A stretch of 64,000 nucleotides of DNA from Bradyrhizobium oligotrophicum S58 (lineage in GTDB: Bacteria > Pseudomonadota > Alphaproteobacteria > Rhizobiales > Xanthobacteraceae): NCBI RefSeq assembly GCF_000344805.1, contig NC_020453.1, positions 2,480,001-2,544,000 of the forward strand, written 5' to 3'. A model generated the notes under the pieces. It was not told the DNA's origin. It did not search any database and worked only from the letters and a program-made list of their open reading frames with translations. Shown here one piece after another: positions 37,180-45,437 of the stretch (positions are counted from its first letter, which is position 1; every line of letters starts with the position of its first letter). The translations under genes were made by a program, and so were the position numbers.

Positions 37180-37985
37180 GCCGGAATGGTCCTCTGGCGC
37201 TGATCTTCCACGCGCTGTTCGTCGTCTTCATGCTGGCGCCGATCGTGGTCGTCTGCTGGGTCGCCTTCACGCCGGAAGGTTTTCTGTCGATCCCGATCAC
37301 CAGCTTCTCGCTGCGCTGGTTCAGGGCGCTGGCGAACTATCCGGAATTCGTCCACGCATTTGGCGTGAGCCTGTGGCTCGGCGCGCTGTCGTCCTGCGTG
37401 GCGCTGCTGTTCGCGGTGCCGGCGGCGCTGGCGCTCAGCCGCTATCGCTTCCGCGGCCGCGATGCGCTGTCGGCACTGTTCCTGTCGCCCTTGATGATCC
37501 CGCATGTCGTGCTCGGCATCGCCTTCCTGCGCTTCTTCACCTCGGTCGGCATCGGTGGCACGTTCGTGGCGCTGGTGATCGCCCATGTCGTCGTCGTGTT
37601 TCCGTTCGCGCTGCGGCTGACCTTGGCGTCGGCCACGGGCATGGACCGCTCGGTCGAGATGGCCGCGATCTCGCTCGGCGCCGACGGCTGGACCATGTTC
37701 CGCCGCGTCACCCTGCCGGCGATCCTGCCGGGCATCGTGTCCGGCTGGATGCTCGCCTTCATCCAGTCGTTCGACGACCTGACCATGACCGTGTTCCTGG
37801 CGACGCCCGGCACCGAGACCTTGCCGGTGCGCATGTTCCTCTACATCCAGGACAACATCGATCCGCTGGTGACGTCGGTGTCCGCCAGCGTCATTGCCGT
37901 CACCATGACCGTCCTGATCCTGCTCGACCGCTTCTACGGGCTCGACCGCGTGCTGACCGCCAAAGGCGGCGACGCAGGACGATAG
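37176..37985 (+). CDS. PotC-type ABC permease
   Basis: 269 residues with six membrane helices and the EAA loop ISLGADGWTMFRRVTLPAIL. The overlap with the PotB-type gene and an eight-base gap to the oxidase gene put uptake and oxidation on one transcript. Confidence 0.92.
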   Translation: MSRNGPLALIFHALFVVFMLAPIVVVCWVAFTPEGFLSIPITSFSLRWFRALANYPEFVHAFGVSLWLGALSSCVALLFAVPAALALSRYRFRGRDALSALFLSPLMIPHVVLGIAFLRFFTSVGIGGTFVALVIAHVVVVFPFALRLTLASATGMDRSVEMAAISLGADGWTMFRRVTLPAILPGIVSGWMLAFIQSFDDLTMTVFLATPGTETLPVRMFLYIQDNIDPLVTSVSASVIAVTMTVLILLDRFYGLDRVLTAKGGDAGR

Positions 37986-37993
37986 GAGAGACC

Positions 37994-39133
37994 ATGAAAA
38001 GAGACTACGACGTCGCCGTCGTCGGCGGCGGCCTGCTCGGCTCTGCGATTGCCTGGGGACTCGGCCGGCTTGGCCAGCGCGTCGCCGTGCTCGACGAAGG
38101 CGACATCGCCAAGCGCGCCTCGCGCGCCAACTTCGCGCTGGTGTGGGTACAGAGCAAGGGCCTGGGCATGCCGGCCTATACCGGCTGGACTGTGCGTGGC
38201 GCCAAGGCGTGGCCGCAACTCGCCGAAGAGCTGAAGTCGCAGACGGCCCTCGACGTGGTGCTGCAGCAGAATGGCGGCTTTCATCTCACCCTTGGCGAGG
38301 CCGAATACGAGCAGCGCACGCAACTCGTCGCCCGCATGCACAACCAGGCCGGCGCCGCCGACTATCAAATGGAGATGCTGCCGGCGGCAGAGGTGAAGAA
38401 GATGCTGCCGCTGATCGGGCCGGAGGTCTCCGGCGGCAGTTTCTGTCCCTATGACGGACACGTGAATTCGCTGCGCACCTTCCGCGCGCTGCATGCCGGC
38501 ATGAAGCAGTTCGGCGTCGACTATCTGCCGGAGCGCGCGGTCAGTGCGATCATGCGCGAGGGCGATGAGTTCAGGCTGACGACGGCGCTAGGCGAGGTGC
38601 ACGCCGCCAAGGTCGTGCTCGCGGCGGGCAATGCCAACCAGACGCTGGCGCCGATGGTCGGCCTGTCAGCGCCGATGGGACCCACGCGGGGCCAGATCGT
38701 CGTGACCGAGCGCACGGTGCCGTTCCTGCCGCATCCGCTGACCACGATCCGCCAGACCGACGAGGGCACGGTGATGATCGGCGACAGCAAGGAGGATGAG
38801 CTCGACGACCGCGTGCAGAACTTTTCCGTCAACGCTGTGATGGCCGATCGCGCTCAGCGCACCTTTCCGCATCTGGCGCGGCTCAACGTCGTCAGGAGCT
38901 GGACCGGCATCCGTGTGATGCCGAAGGACGGCTTCCCGATCTACGAGCAGTCGGAGACTCATCCGGGCGCCTTCGTCGCCTGCTGCCATTCCGGTGTGAC
39001 CTTGGCCGCCAACCACGCCTTCGAGATCGCGCGCATGGTCAAGGACGGCGCGCTCGATGCGGAGCTGGTCGGTGCCTTCACGGCGAGCCGCTTTGCGAGC
39101 GAAACTGGAGCGGGCGGCAGTGGCTATTACTGA
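37994..39133 (+). CDS. DadA-like FAD-dependent amino acid oxidase/dehydrogenase (first copy)
   Basis: 379 residues. The N-terminal FAD fold is VAVVGGGLLGSAIAWGLGRL and the DAO-type C-terminal closes with CHSGVTLAANHAFEIARM. TAGGAG precedes the ATG. It would oxidise an amine C-N bond of the imported compound. It lies just before a complete three-subunit dehydrogenase that has its own DadA-like subunit, so two related activities, or two stereoisomers, may be handled. Confidence 0.88.
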   Translation: MKRDYDVAVVGGGLLGSAIAWGLGRLGQRVAVLDEGDIAKRASRANFALVWVQSKGLGMPAYTGWTVRGAKAWPQLAEELKSQTALDVVLQQNGGFHLTLGEAEYEQRTQLVARMHNQAGAADYQMEMLPAAEVKKMLPLIGPEVSGGSFCPYDGHVNSLRTFRALHAGMKQFGVDYLPERAVSAIMREGDEFRLTTALGEVHAAKVVLAAGNANQTLAPMVGLSAPMGPTRGQIVVTERTVPFLPHPLTTIRQTDEGTVMIGDSKEDELDDRVQNFSVNAVMADRAQRTFPHLARLNVVRSWTGIRVMPKDGFPIYEQSETHPGAFVACCHSGVTLAANHAFEIARMVKDGALDAELVGAFTASRFASETGAGGSGYY

Positions 39134-39167
39134 TGTTGATAGGCCGAACGTGGCCACGGAGATGACG

Positions 39168-39464
39168 ATGTTCAAGCGAGCAGACGGCGATGCCAGGCGG
39201 CCGGTGACGATCCATGTCGAAGGCCAGGCGGTCACCGCGCGCGAGGGCGACACGGTGTCGGCGGCGCTGCTCGCCTCAGGCCTCGACGTCCGCCGCTCGA
39301 CCGCGGTCAGCGGCGCCAGGCGGCTGCCTTACTGCATGATGGGCGTGTGCTTCGATTGTCTCGTCACCATCGACGGCGTCGGCAACCGCCAGGGCTGCCT
39401 CGTCCCTGTCGCCGACGGCATGCAGATCGAAATCCAGAAGGGCAAGCGGGAGATCGGCAAATGA
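39168..39464 (+). CDS. [2Fe-2S] small subunit of a Hcn/Lhp/Oox-type dehydrogenase
   Basis: 98 residues. A plant-type ferredoxin motif CMMGVCFDC with a later GC (RQGCLVP) gives four cluster cysteines. The ATG at 39168 has GGAG six bases upstream; the ATG at 39162 lies too close to it. This subunit corresponds to HcnA or LhpF and relays electrons within the heterotrimer. Confidence 0.9.
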   Translation: MFKRADGDARRPVTIHVEGQAVTAREGDTVSAALLASGLDVRRSTAVSGARRLPYCMMGVCFDCLVTIDGVGNRQGCLVPVADGMQIEIQKGKREIGK

Positions 39465-40864
39465 GCGCGGCGCCGAAGCGAGATCAATATGACGTCGTGG
39501 TGATCGGCGCCGGCCCCGCAGGGCTTGCTGCGACAGCCACCGTGGCCGATGCCGGATTGTCCACTCTGCTGCTCGACGAGAACGCCGGCCCGGGCGGACA
39601 GGTCTGGCGCGCGATCAACTCCACGCCAGTGAAGACTGAAGCGTTGCTTGGCACGGACTACTGGTCCGGCGCTGGCATCGCCAAAGCAGCAAGTGAGAGC
39701 GACGCCGAGATCATCCACCGCGCCACCGTGTGGAGCCTCGACCGCAACCTCGAACTCGGCATCTCCGTGGGTGGCGGCTCGGCCTTCATCAAGGCCAGGC
39801 GCGTCATCATCGCGACCGGCGCGCAGGAGCGTCCGTTCCCGATTCCCGGCTGGACCCTGCCGGGCGTGATGACGGCCGGCGCAGCGCAGACGATGCTGAA
39901 ATCGTCCGGGCTGGTGCCGGATTGTCCGGCCGTGATCGCAGGGCAGGGCCCGCTGCTGTGGCTGCTCGCCGCCCAGATCCTGCGGCTCGGCGGCCGCATC
40001 GACCGTGTGCTCGACACCACGCCGCGCGCCAACTACATCGCCGCCCTGCCGCACGCCTTTGCGTTCATGACCTCGCCTTACTTCTTGAAAGGTCTGGCGA
40101 TGATGCGCGAGGTCAAGGCCAAGGTGCAGGTGGTCAAGGGCGTCACCGAATTGTCCGCAAGCGGCGACGGCAAGCTCGCTTCCGTCACTTACGTCGCCGC
40201 CGGCCCGCGCGAGACGATCCCGGCGGATCTGCTCCTGTTGCATCAGGGCGTGGTGCCCAATGTCAATCTGGCGATGGCCGCCGGTGTCGAGCATCGCTGG
40301 AACGAACTGCAGCTATGCTGGACGCCTGTGCTCGATGCTGACGGCAACAGCTCGATCCCGGGCATCGCGATTGCCGGCGACGGCGCCGGCATCGGTGGTG
40401 CGCAGGCTGCCGTGTGGCGCGGGCGCATTGCGGCGGTAAGTGCAATCAAGGCGCTTCGGCCCGCCGCAAAGGTCATTGACTATTCGTCGCAATTGAAGCG
40501 GGCCGAGCGCGGCCGCGCCTTTCTCGATGTCCTGTTCCAGCCGGCGAAGCAGTTTCGCATCCCGCAAGGCGATACCATCGTGTGCCGCTGCGAGGAGATC
40601 ACCGCCAAGGATGTGCTCGACTCCGTCGCGATCGGCGCCACCGGGCCGAACCAGCTCAAGGCCTATCGCCGCACCGGCATGGGCCCATGCCAGGGCCGGC
40701 TGTGCGGCTTGACCGTCACCGAACTGATGGCGGAGGCGCGCGGCAAGAGCCCGCAGGAGATCGGCTATTATCGCCTGCGTGCGCCGGTGAAGCCGATCAT
40801 GCTGTCGGAGCTGGCGAACCTTCCCAAGAACGAAGACGCGACCAAAGCCGTGGTGCGCGGATGA
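39461..40864 (+). CDS. FAD/NAD-type subunit with BFD-like [2Fe-2S] domain (HcnB/OoxA-like)
   Basis: 467 residues. A dinucleotide fold VVVIGAGPAGLAATATVADAG and a second fold follow the pyridine-nucleotide disulfide oxidoreductase plan (ATGAQERPFPIPGWTLPGV). A C-terminal BFD-like domain (about 375-430) has CRCEE and CQGRLC. This is the architecture of HcnB, OoxA and LhpE. Four-base overlaps with both neighbours support a fixed complex. Confidence 0.92.
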   Translation: MSAAPKRDQYDVVVIGAGPAGLAATATVADAGLSTLLLDENAGPGGQVWRAINSTPVKTEALLGTDYWSGAGIAKAASESDAEIIHRATVWSLDRNLELGISVGGGSAFIKARRVIIATGAQERPFPIPGWTLPGVMTAGAAQTMLKSSGLVPDCPAVIAGQGPLLWLLAAQILRLGGRIDRVLDTTPRANYIAALPHAFAFMTSPYFLKGLAMMREVKAKVQVVKGVTELSASGDGKLASVTYVAAGPRETIPADLLLLHQGVVPNVNLAMAAGVEHRWNELQLCWTPVLDADGNSSIPGIAIAGDGAGIGGAQAAVWRGRIAAVSAIKALRPAAKVIDYSSQLKRAERGRAFLDVLFQPAKQFRIPQGDTIVCRCEEITAKDVLDSVAIGATGPNQLKAYRRTGMGPCQGRLCGLTVTELMAEARGKSPQEIGYYRLRAPVKPIMLSELANLPKNEDATKAVVRG

Positions 40865-41994
40865 CGGTGAGAAAGGATGCCATCATCGTGGGTGGCGGCA
40901 TCCACGGCTGCTCCACCGCGCTGCATCTCTGTCTCGCCGGCTTGAAGCCGGTGCTGATCGAGAAGGACTATGCCGGCCGCCATGCCTCCGGCGTCAATGC
41001 CGGCGGCGTGCGGCAGCTCGCGCGCGACGTCGCCGAGATTCCGCTGTCGATCCGCTCGATGGCGATCTGGGAGAACATCAGTGAGCTCGTCGACGATGAT
41101 TGCGGCTTCGAGAGCTTCGGCCAGGTCCTGGTCGCCGAGAACGACGCGGAGCTCGACGCCTGCCGTGCCCGCGTCGCCGATCTCAACGGACGCGGCTTCG
41201 CTCATGAGGAACTGATCGACGGTACGGAGTTGCGCCGCCTCGTGCCGGCCGTGGCCGAGAGCTGCCCGGGCGGCGTGGTGTCGCGGCGCGATGGCGCCGC
41301 GCAGCCCGCGCGCACGACGGCGGCGTTTCGCCGCAAGGCCGAGCAGCTCGGTGCACTCGTGCGTGAGGGGATTGCCGCGACCAGCATCCGGAAGGAGCAT
41401 GGTCTTTGGCATGTCGACGCTGGCAGCGAGACGTTTGCCGCACCGGTGCTGGTCAACGCCGCCGGCGCCTGGGCCGGACGCATCGCGGCGCAGTTCGGCG
41501 AGCCGGTGCCGGTCGAGACCATCGCGCCGATGCTGATGATCACCTCGCCCGTCGCGCACTTCATCGATCCCGTCGTGATCCTGCGCGGCCGCAAGCTGTC
41601 GTTCAAGCAGTTCCCGAACGGCACGGTGCTGATCGGCGGCGGGCATCTCGCCACCCCCTATCAGGACCGCAACGAGACGGTGCTCGACTGGCGCAAGCTG
41701 TCGGATAGTGCGAGTACGGTGTCCGAGCTGTTCGAGGTGATGCGCAACACCACCATCGTGCGTGCCTGGGCCGGCATCGAGGCGCGCATGCGCGACGACA
41801 TTCCGGTGTTTGGCCCGAGCGCACGGCACGAGGGGCTGTATCACCAGTTCGGCTTCTCCGCGCATGGCTTCCAGCTCGGCCCCGGCGCCGGCGCCGTGAT
41901 GGCCGAGCTGATCGTCAGCGGCGGCACCCAGACCCGCGTCAGCGATCTCAGCATCGCGCGCTTCCGCGACCCCATCCCGTCACCAACCACATGA
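40861..41994 (+). CDS. DadA-like FAD subunit (HcnC/OoxB-like, second copy)
   Basis: 377 residues. It has the N-terminal FAD motif IIVGGGIHGCSTALHLCLAG and a C-terminal FSAHGFQLGPGAGAVMAEL. It overlaps the FAD/BFD gene by ATGA and is the likely catalytic subunit of the heterotrimer. Known relatives oxidise opines, D-hydroxyproline, glycine (to HCN) or proline. The substrate here is not determined. Confidence 0.9.
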   Translation: MTVRKDAIIVGGGIHGCSTALHLCLAGLKPVLIEKDYAGRHASGVNAGGVRQLARDVAEIPLSIRSMAIWENISELVDDDCGFESFGQVLVAENDAELDACRARVADLNGRGFAHEELIDGTELRRLVPAVAESCPGGVVSRRDGAAQPARTTAAFRRKAEQLGALVREGIAATSIRKEHGLWHVDAGSETFAAPVLVNAAGAWAGRIAAQFGEPVPVETIAPMLMITSPVAHFIDPVVILRGRKLSFKQFPNGTVLIGGGHLATPYQDRNETVLDWRKLSDSASTVSELFEVMRNTTIVRAWAGIEARMRDDIPVFGPSARHEGLYHQFGFSAHGFQLGPGAGAVMAELIVSGGTQTRVSDLSIARFRDPIPSPTT

Positions 41995-42001
41995 GGACAT
42001 A

Positions 42002-42349
42002 ATGACCGTCACCCGCAAGATCCGCTCCGCCATCCATCACCGCATCGTCGAGGCCAACGGCTTCGTCTTCGTCGGCGGCACCATCGCCGACGACACCTCG
42101 GTGTCCATGGGCGAGCAGACCCGCAACATTCTCGGCAAGATCGACGGCTTCCTGAAAGAGGCCGGCACCGACAAGACGCGCGTCGTCTCCGGCCAGATCT
42201 TCGTCACCGATCTGTCGAAGAAGAAGGAGATGGATGCGGCCTGGACCGCATTCTTCGGCGACGATCTGCCGGTCCGCGCCACGGTCGGCATCTCCGATCT
42301 CGGCGGCGGCGCCCTGATCGAGATCGTGGTCACCGCAGTCAAGGGCTGA
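42002..42349 (+). CDS. RidA-family imine/enamine deaminase
   Basis: 115 residues of the YjgF/YER057c/UK114 family, with a RidA-like core (VSGQIFVTDLSKKKEM, VRATVGISDLGGGALIEI). RidA proteins hydrolyse reactive imines or enamines to keto acids. Seven bases after the amine-oxidising subunit, it probably clears the imine product. Confidence 0.9.
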   Translation: MTVTRKIRSAIHHRIVEANGFVFVGGTIADDTSVSMGEQTRNILGKIDGFLKEAGTDKTRVVSGQIFVTDLSKKKEMDAAWTAFFGDDLPVRATVGISDLGGGALIEIVVTAVKG

Positions 42350-42376
42350 GCGCCGCGCCGCATCGGGCGGTCTGCT

Positions 42377-42408
42377 AATGACGCGCGGGGCTCGCTCCGC
42401 GCGTCATT
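42377..42408 (+). terminator. Strong hairpin after the RidA gene
   Basis: A perfect 12-bp stem AATGACGCGCGG / CCGCGCGTCATT with an eight-base loop, followed by TTGCTTTCC. The T tract is weak, so partial read-through to the peptidase gene is likely. Confidence 0.6.
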
Positions 42409-42476
42409 TGCTTTCCGGGGCGATTCGATTGAACATGGGGTGCCCTCCATCGCATTCGCCACCGAAAGCCGACATC

Positions 42477-43868
42477 ATGAACGAACAGCGTAGCCTGCCG
42501 CGTCCATCCGCTGGCTTGAATGCAGTGTTCGCTCACGTCGAGAACCAAAAGCAGGATTTCCTCGCCCGCGTGATGGACTATGTCCGGCATCCCTCGATCA
42601 GCGCTCACAATATCGGCATCGCCGAAGTCGCCGCACTGCTGGTGACGATGCTGCAGGAGATCGGGCTCGAGGCGGAGACGGTGCCGACGGCGGGCCATCC
42701 GATGGTGCTCGGGCGCTGGCAGAACAAGCCGGGCGCGCCGACCGTGCTGCTCTATGGCCACTACGACGTGCAGCCGCCGGATCCGCTCGAGCTGTGGGTG
42801 AGCCCGCCGTTCGAGCCGACCATCCGTGACGGCCGCATCTATGCGCGCGGCATCGGCGACAACAAGGGCCAGCACTTCGCGCAGTTGATGGCGATCGAAT
42901 CTCATCTCAAGGTTCACGGCGAGCTGCCGTGCAACGTGATCGTCCTGCTCGAAGGCGAGGAGGAGATCGGCAGTCCGCGCATCGCCGAGTTTGTCGCCGG
43001 ACATCGCGAGAAGTTGAAGGCCGATTACGTGGTCACCGCCGACGGCCCGATGCATCCGTCGGGACGGCCGACCATGACCTATGGCGTCCGCGGCATGTGC
43101 TCGTTCGAGCTGCGTGCGAAACATGCCAGGCGAGACGTGCATTCCGGCAATCTCGGCGGCATCGTGCCGAATCCGATCTGGACCCTGGTGCATCTGCTCG
43201 GGACGATGAAGAATGCCGCCGGCGAGATCACGATCGACGGTCTGCACGACGCGATCGTGCCGCTGAGCGCGCTCGACGTCGCCGCGGTGGAGCGTCTGCC
43301 GCTCGATCTCGATGCTGCCAAGGCGAGCCTCGGTCTCACGCGTCTCGATGCCCCGGCGGAGCGCGGCTATTACGAGCGGCTGATGTTCCATCCGACGCTC
43401 ACCATCAACGGCTTCCACGGCGGCTATGGCGGCCCCGGCAGCAAGACGGTGCTGCCGTGCGAGGCGGTCGTCAAATGCGACATCCGCCTGGTCGAGGCGA
43501 TGACGCCGGACGATGTGCTGGCGAAGGTGGAAGCCCACGTCAAAAAACATTCCCCCGAGGTCGAGTTCATCCCCCGCGGCGGCATGCTGCCCTCGCGCGT
43601 GCCGCTCGATACGCCCTATGGCGCCATCATCCGCGACGCGATCGAATTGGCGCAAGGCGTGCCGCCGCTGGAATTTCCCTGCACCGGCGGTAGCCTGCCG
43701 GACTACGTCTTCACCAAGATCCTGGGCGTGCCCGCTTTCGTCGTTCCCTATGCCAATGCCGACGAGGCAAACCACGCGCCGAACGAGAACATGACGATCG
43801 ACTGCTTCTACAATGGCATCCGTACCGGCGCCGCGCTGCTCGACCGCGTCGGCGCAAGCAAGAGCTAG
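42477..43868 (+). CDS. M20-family metallopeptidase/dipeptidase
   Basis: 463 residues. Metal and catalytic motifs are LYGHYDVQPP, ARGIGDNKGQ and LEGEEEIGS, with a dimerisation domain (about 205-370). There is no signal peptide, so it is cytoplasmic. It may hydrolyse a dipeptide-like or N-acyl amino acid compound brought in by the importer of this operon. The frame stays open upstream to 42378 through the terminator hairpin; the ATG at 42477 is therefore chosen. Confidence 0.92.
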   Translation: MNEQRSLPRPSAGLNAVFAHVENQKQDFLARVMDYVRHPSISAHNIGIAEVAALLVTMLQEIGLEAETVPTAGHPMVLGRWQNKPGAPTVLLYGHYDVQPPDPLELWVSPPFEPTIRDGRIYARGIGDNKGQHFAQLMAIESHLKVHGELPCNVIVLLEGEEEIGSPRIAEFVAGHREKLKADYVVTADGPMHPSGRPTMTYGVRGMCSFELRAKHARRDVHSGNLGGIVPNPIWTLVHLLGTMKNAAGEITIDGLHDAIVPLSALDVAAVERLPLDLDAAKASLGLTRLDAPAERGYYERLMFHPTLTINGFHGGYGGPGSKTVLPCEAVVKCDIRLVEAMTPDDVLAKVEAHVKKHSPEVEFIPRGGMLPSRVPLDTPYGAIIRDAIELAQGVPPLEFPCTGGSLPDYVFTKILGVPAFVVPYANADEANHAPNENMTIDCFYNGIRTGAALLDRVGASKS

Positions 43869-44234
43869 CGTCGGCGGAACCTGTGATCACGATTCCTGCC
43901 GCAGCGCAGAACTCGTCATCGCGTGGCCACGAACCGATGGCATTGAGACCGCGTTCCGTCGCGTTACGGTCGAATCAGCCGCACGCGGCGAGATCGCGCA
44001 TGGATTAACGCAGTTGATATCGCCTAATCTCGCAGGGGATTAGTAACCGTCGCTTCAGGGCTCGGAGCTGCCGCATGCACGACCCCGTTGACCAGCCGAG
44101 TATTCAGCCGAGTTCCGGCACGCCAAGCGCGGACAGCGGGCTGGACTCTGCGGCGCAAGCCACCGCGGTTCCATTGATCCAACTCGACCAATCTCCTGCG
44201 ATCGAGCCCGAGACGAACCACGATCACGCCGCTG
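43869..44234. other. 366-bp region without a supported gene
   Basis: Short frames on both strands have no recognisable family or ribosome site. A 76-codon frame (44075-44305) is Asp/Ser/Gln-rich and uncertain. The region may be the decayed 5' part of the DUF892 gene that follows. Confidence 0.4.
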
Positions 44235-44627
44235 ATGATGGCGGCTCACTCCATGAGAACGGCCACCACAAGCGTCCTCTCGCGACGCCGACGATGTGGC
44301 GTTGATAACGACCTCGTGTTCGCGTCCATCAAGACTCGTCAGGACACGATGCAGTCGGGTATGGCCAATCTGTTGGTCATGAGACATGCGATGTCCGGCG
44401 ACGAGATCCTGAAAAACACCCTCGCCAACAATGCGTTCGAGAACTTCGAGATCGCCGCCTACAAGTCGTTGCTTGCGCTGTGCCGGGCCGCCGGTGTCGA
44501 AGACGCGCGCGGCCCGCTCACGCAGTCGCTGCAGGAAGAGGAGCGGATGGCGGAGTGGGTCGATTCCAATGTCGAGAAGGTCACGCTGGAATTCGTTCGG
44601 CACGAGGAGCGTCAGGCTGCAGCCTGA
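44235..44627 (+). pseudogene. Truncated DUF892 (YciF-like) ferritin-like protein
   Basis: Residues from about 39 on (MANLLVMRHAMSGDEILKN, NNAFENFEIAAYKSL, LQEEERMAEWVDSNV) match the C-terminal half of DUF892 four-helix proteins. The N-terminal helices that complete the ferritin fold are not found in any frame upstream, and the first 38 residues look non-coding. A short product from an internal ATG at 44350 is possible. It is more likely a remnant than a working gene. Confidence 0.6.
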
Positions 44628-44764
44628 TCGTTGAGTGGTATCTCAGTCTGGCAGGGAACCGGCCTTCGACACCGCAACCTCCGGTATCATCCGGATACCC
44701 ACGACTCACCTGATCTAGTAAACCGAATGCAGCCCTTCTTGGGGCGTTTCCTCCCTGGACTTGG

Positions 44765-44805
44765 GCCGCCTGCACCGAAATGTGTGGGCGGCTTCTTTCT
44801 TTTTG
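44765..44805 (+). terminator. Rho-independent terminator
   Basis: GCCGCC-tg-CAC, loop CGAAAT, GTG-tg-GGCGGC, then TTCTTTCTTTTT. The symmetrical stem and T tract stop plus-strand transcription from the DUF892 side just before the convergent LeuD-type gene end. Confidence 0.8.
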
Positions 44806-44816
44806 GACGAGCCAGC

Positions 44817-45437
44817 TCAGGTGCTCCGGTCCCGCAGTCGGGCCCAGGGGCGCTGTTCGGCGTCGCGATCTTCAAAGCTGGCGATATCGCCGGTGAGCGA
44901 CAGAGTGAGGTCGAGATCGTCCCAGCCGTTGATCAGCCTCGTGCGCCAGGTCGGATCGACCGAAAACGAAAACGTGCGGTTGCCGAGCCGGATCAGGCCA
45001 TCGTTGAGGTCGACGGTGATCGCTGCTGCCGTGGTTTGTAGCAGCGCGAGAATCTCTTCCGCATCGGCGTCGCTGACTTTCGCCGGCAGCAATCCGTTGT
45101 TGACGGCATTGGAGGCGAAGATGTCGCCGAAGCTCGGCGCGATCACGCAGCGGAAGCCGAAATCGGCCAGCGCGTAGACCGCGGCCTCGCGCGAGGAGCC
45201 GGCGCCGAAATTGCGCCTGACGACCAGCACTCCGGCGCCGGCGGCGCTCGCCGCGTTGAGCGGAAAGTCGGGCCGCGTCTGGCCCTTTTCGTCGAACCGC
45301 ATGTCGTAAAGCAGATATTGCCCATAGCCGTCGGCGCGCGAGCGCTTCATGAACCGCGCCGGGATCAGCTGATCGGTGTCGATGCTGGCGAGCGGCAGCG
45401 CGCAGGCATTGGTCGTGAGGATCTCGAACGGCTTCAT
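44817..45437 (-). CDS. leuD: LeuD-type small subunit of aconitase-family hydro-lyase
   Basis: 206 residues. SIDTDQLIPARFMKR and NFGAGSSREAAVYAL are hallmarks of the swivel domain. AGGAG lies seven bases before the ATG, which overlaps the LeuC stop. Isopropylmalate isomerase is the default annotation. Standing opposite a catabolic operon with an isocitrate-lyase-family enzyme, it may instead hydrate a substituted maleate, as dimethylmaleate hydratase does. Confidence 0.88.
   Translation of the reverse strand: MKPFEILTTNACALPLASIDTDQLIPARFMKRSRADGYGQYLLYDMRFDEKGQTRPDFPLNAASAAGAGVLVVRRNFGAGSSREAAVYALADFGFRCVIAPSFGDIFASNAVNNGLLPAKVSDADAEEILALLQTTAAAITVDLNDGLIRLGNRTFSFSVDPTWRTRLINGWDDLDLTLSLTGDIASFEDRDAEQRPWARLRDRST

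Noticed and set aside
44628..44764. Possible tRNA-like segment after the DUF892 remnant
   Set aside because: No cloverleaf could be folded and no T-loop consensus was found. Only the following terminator is supported.
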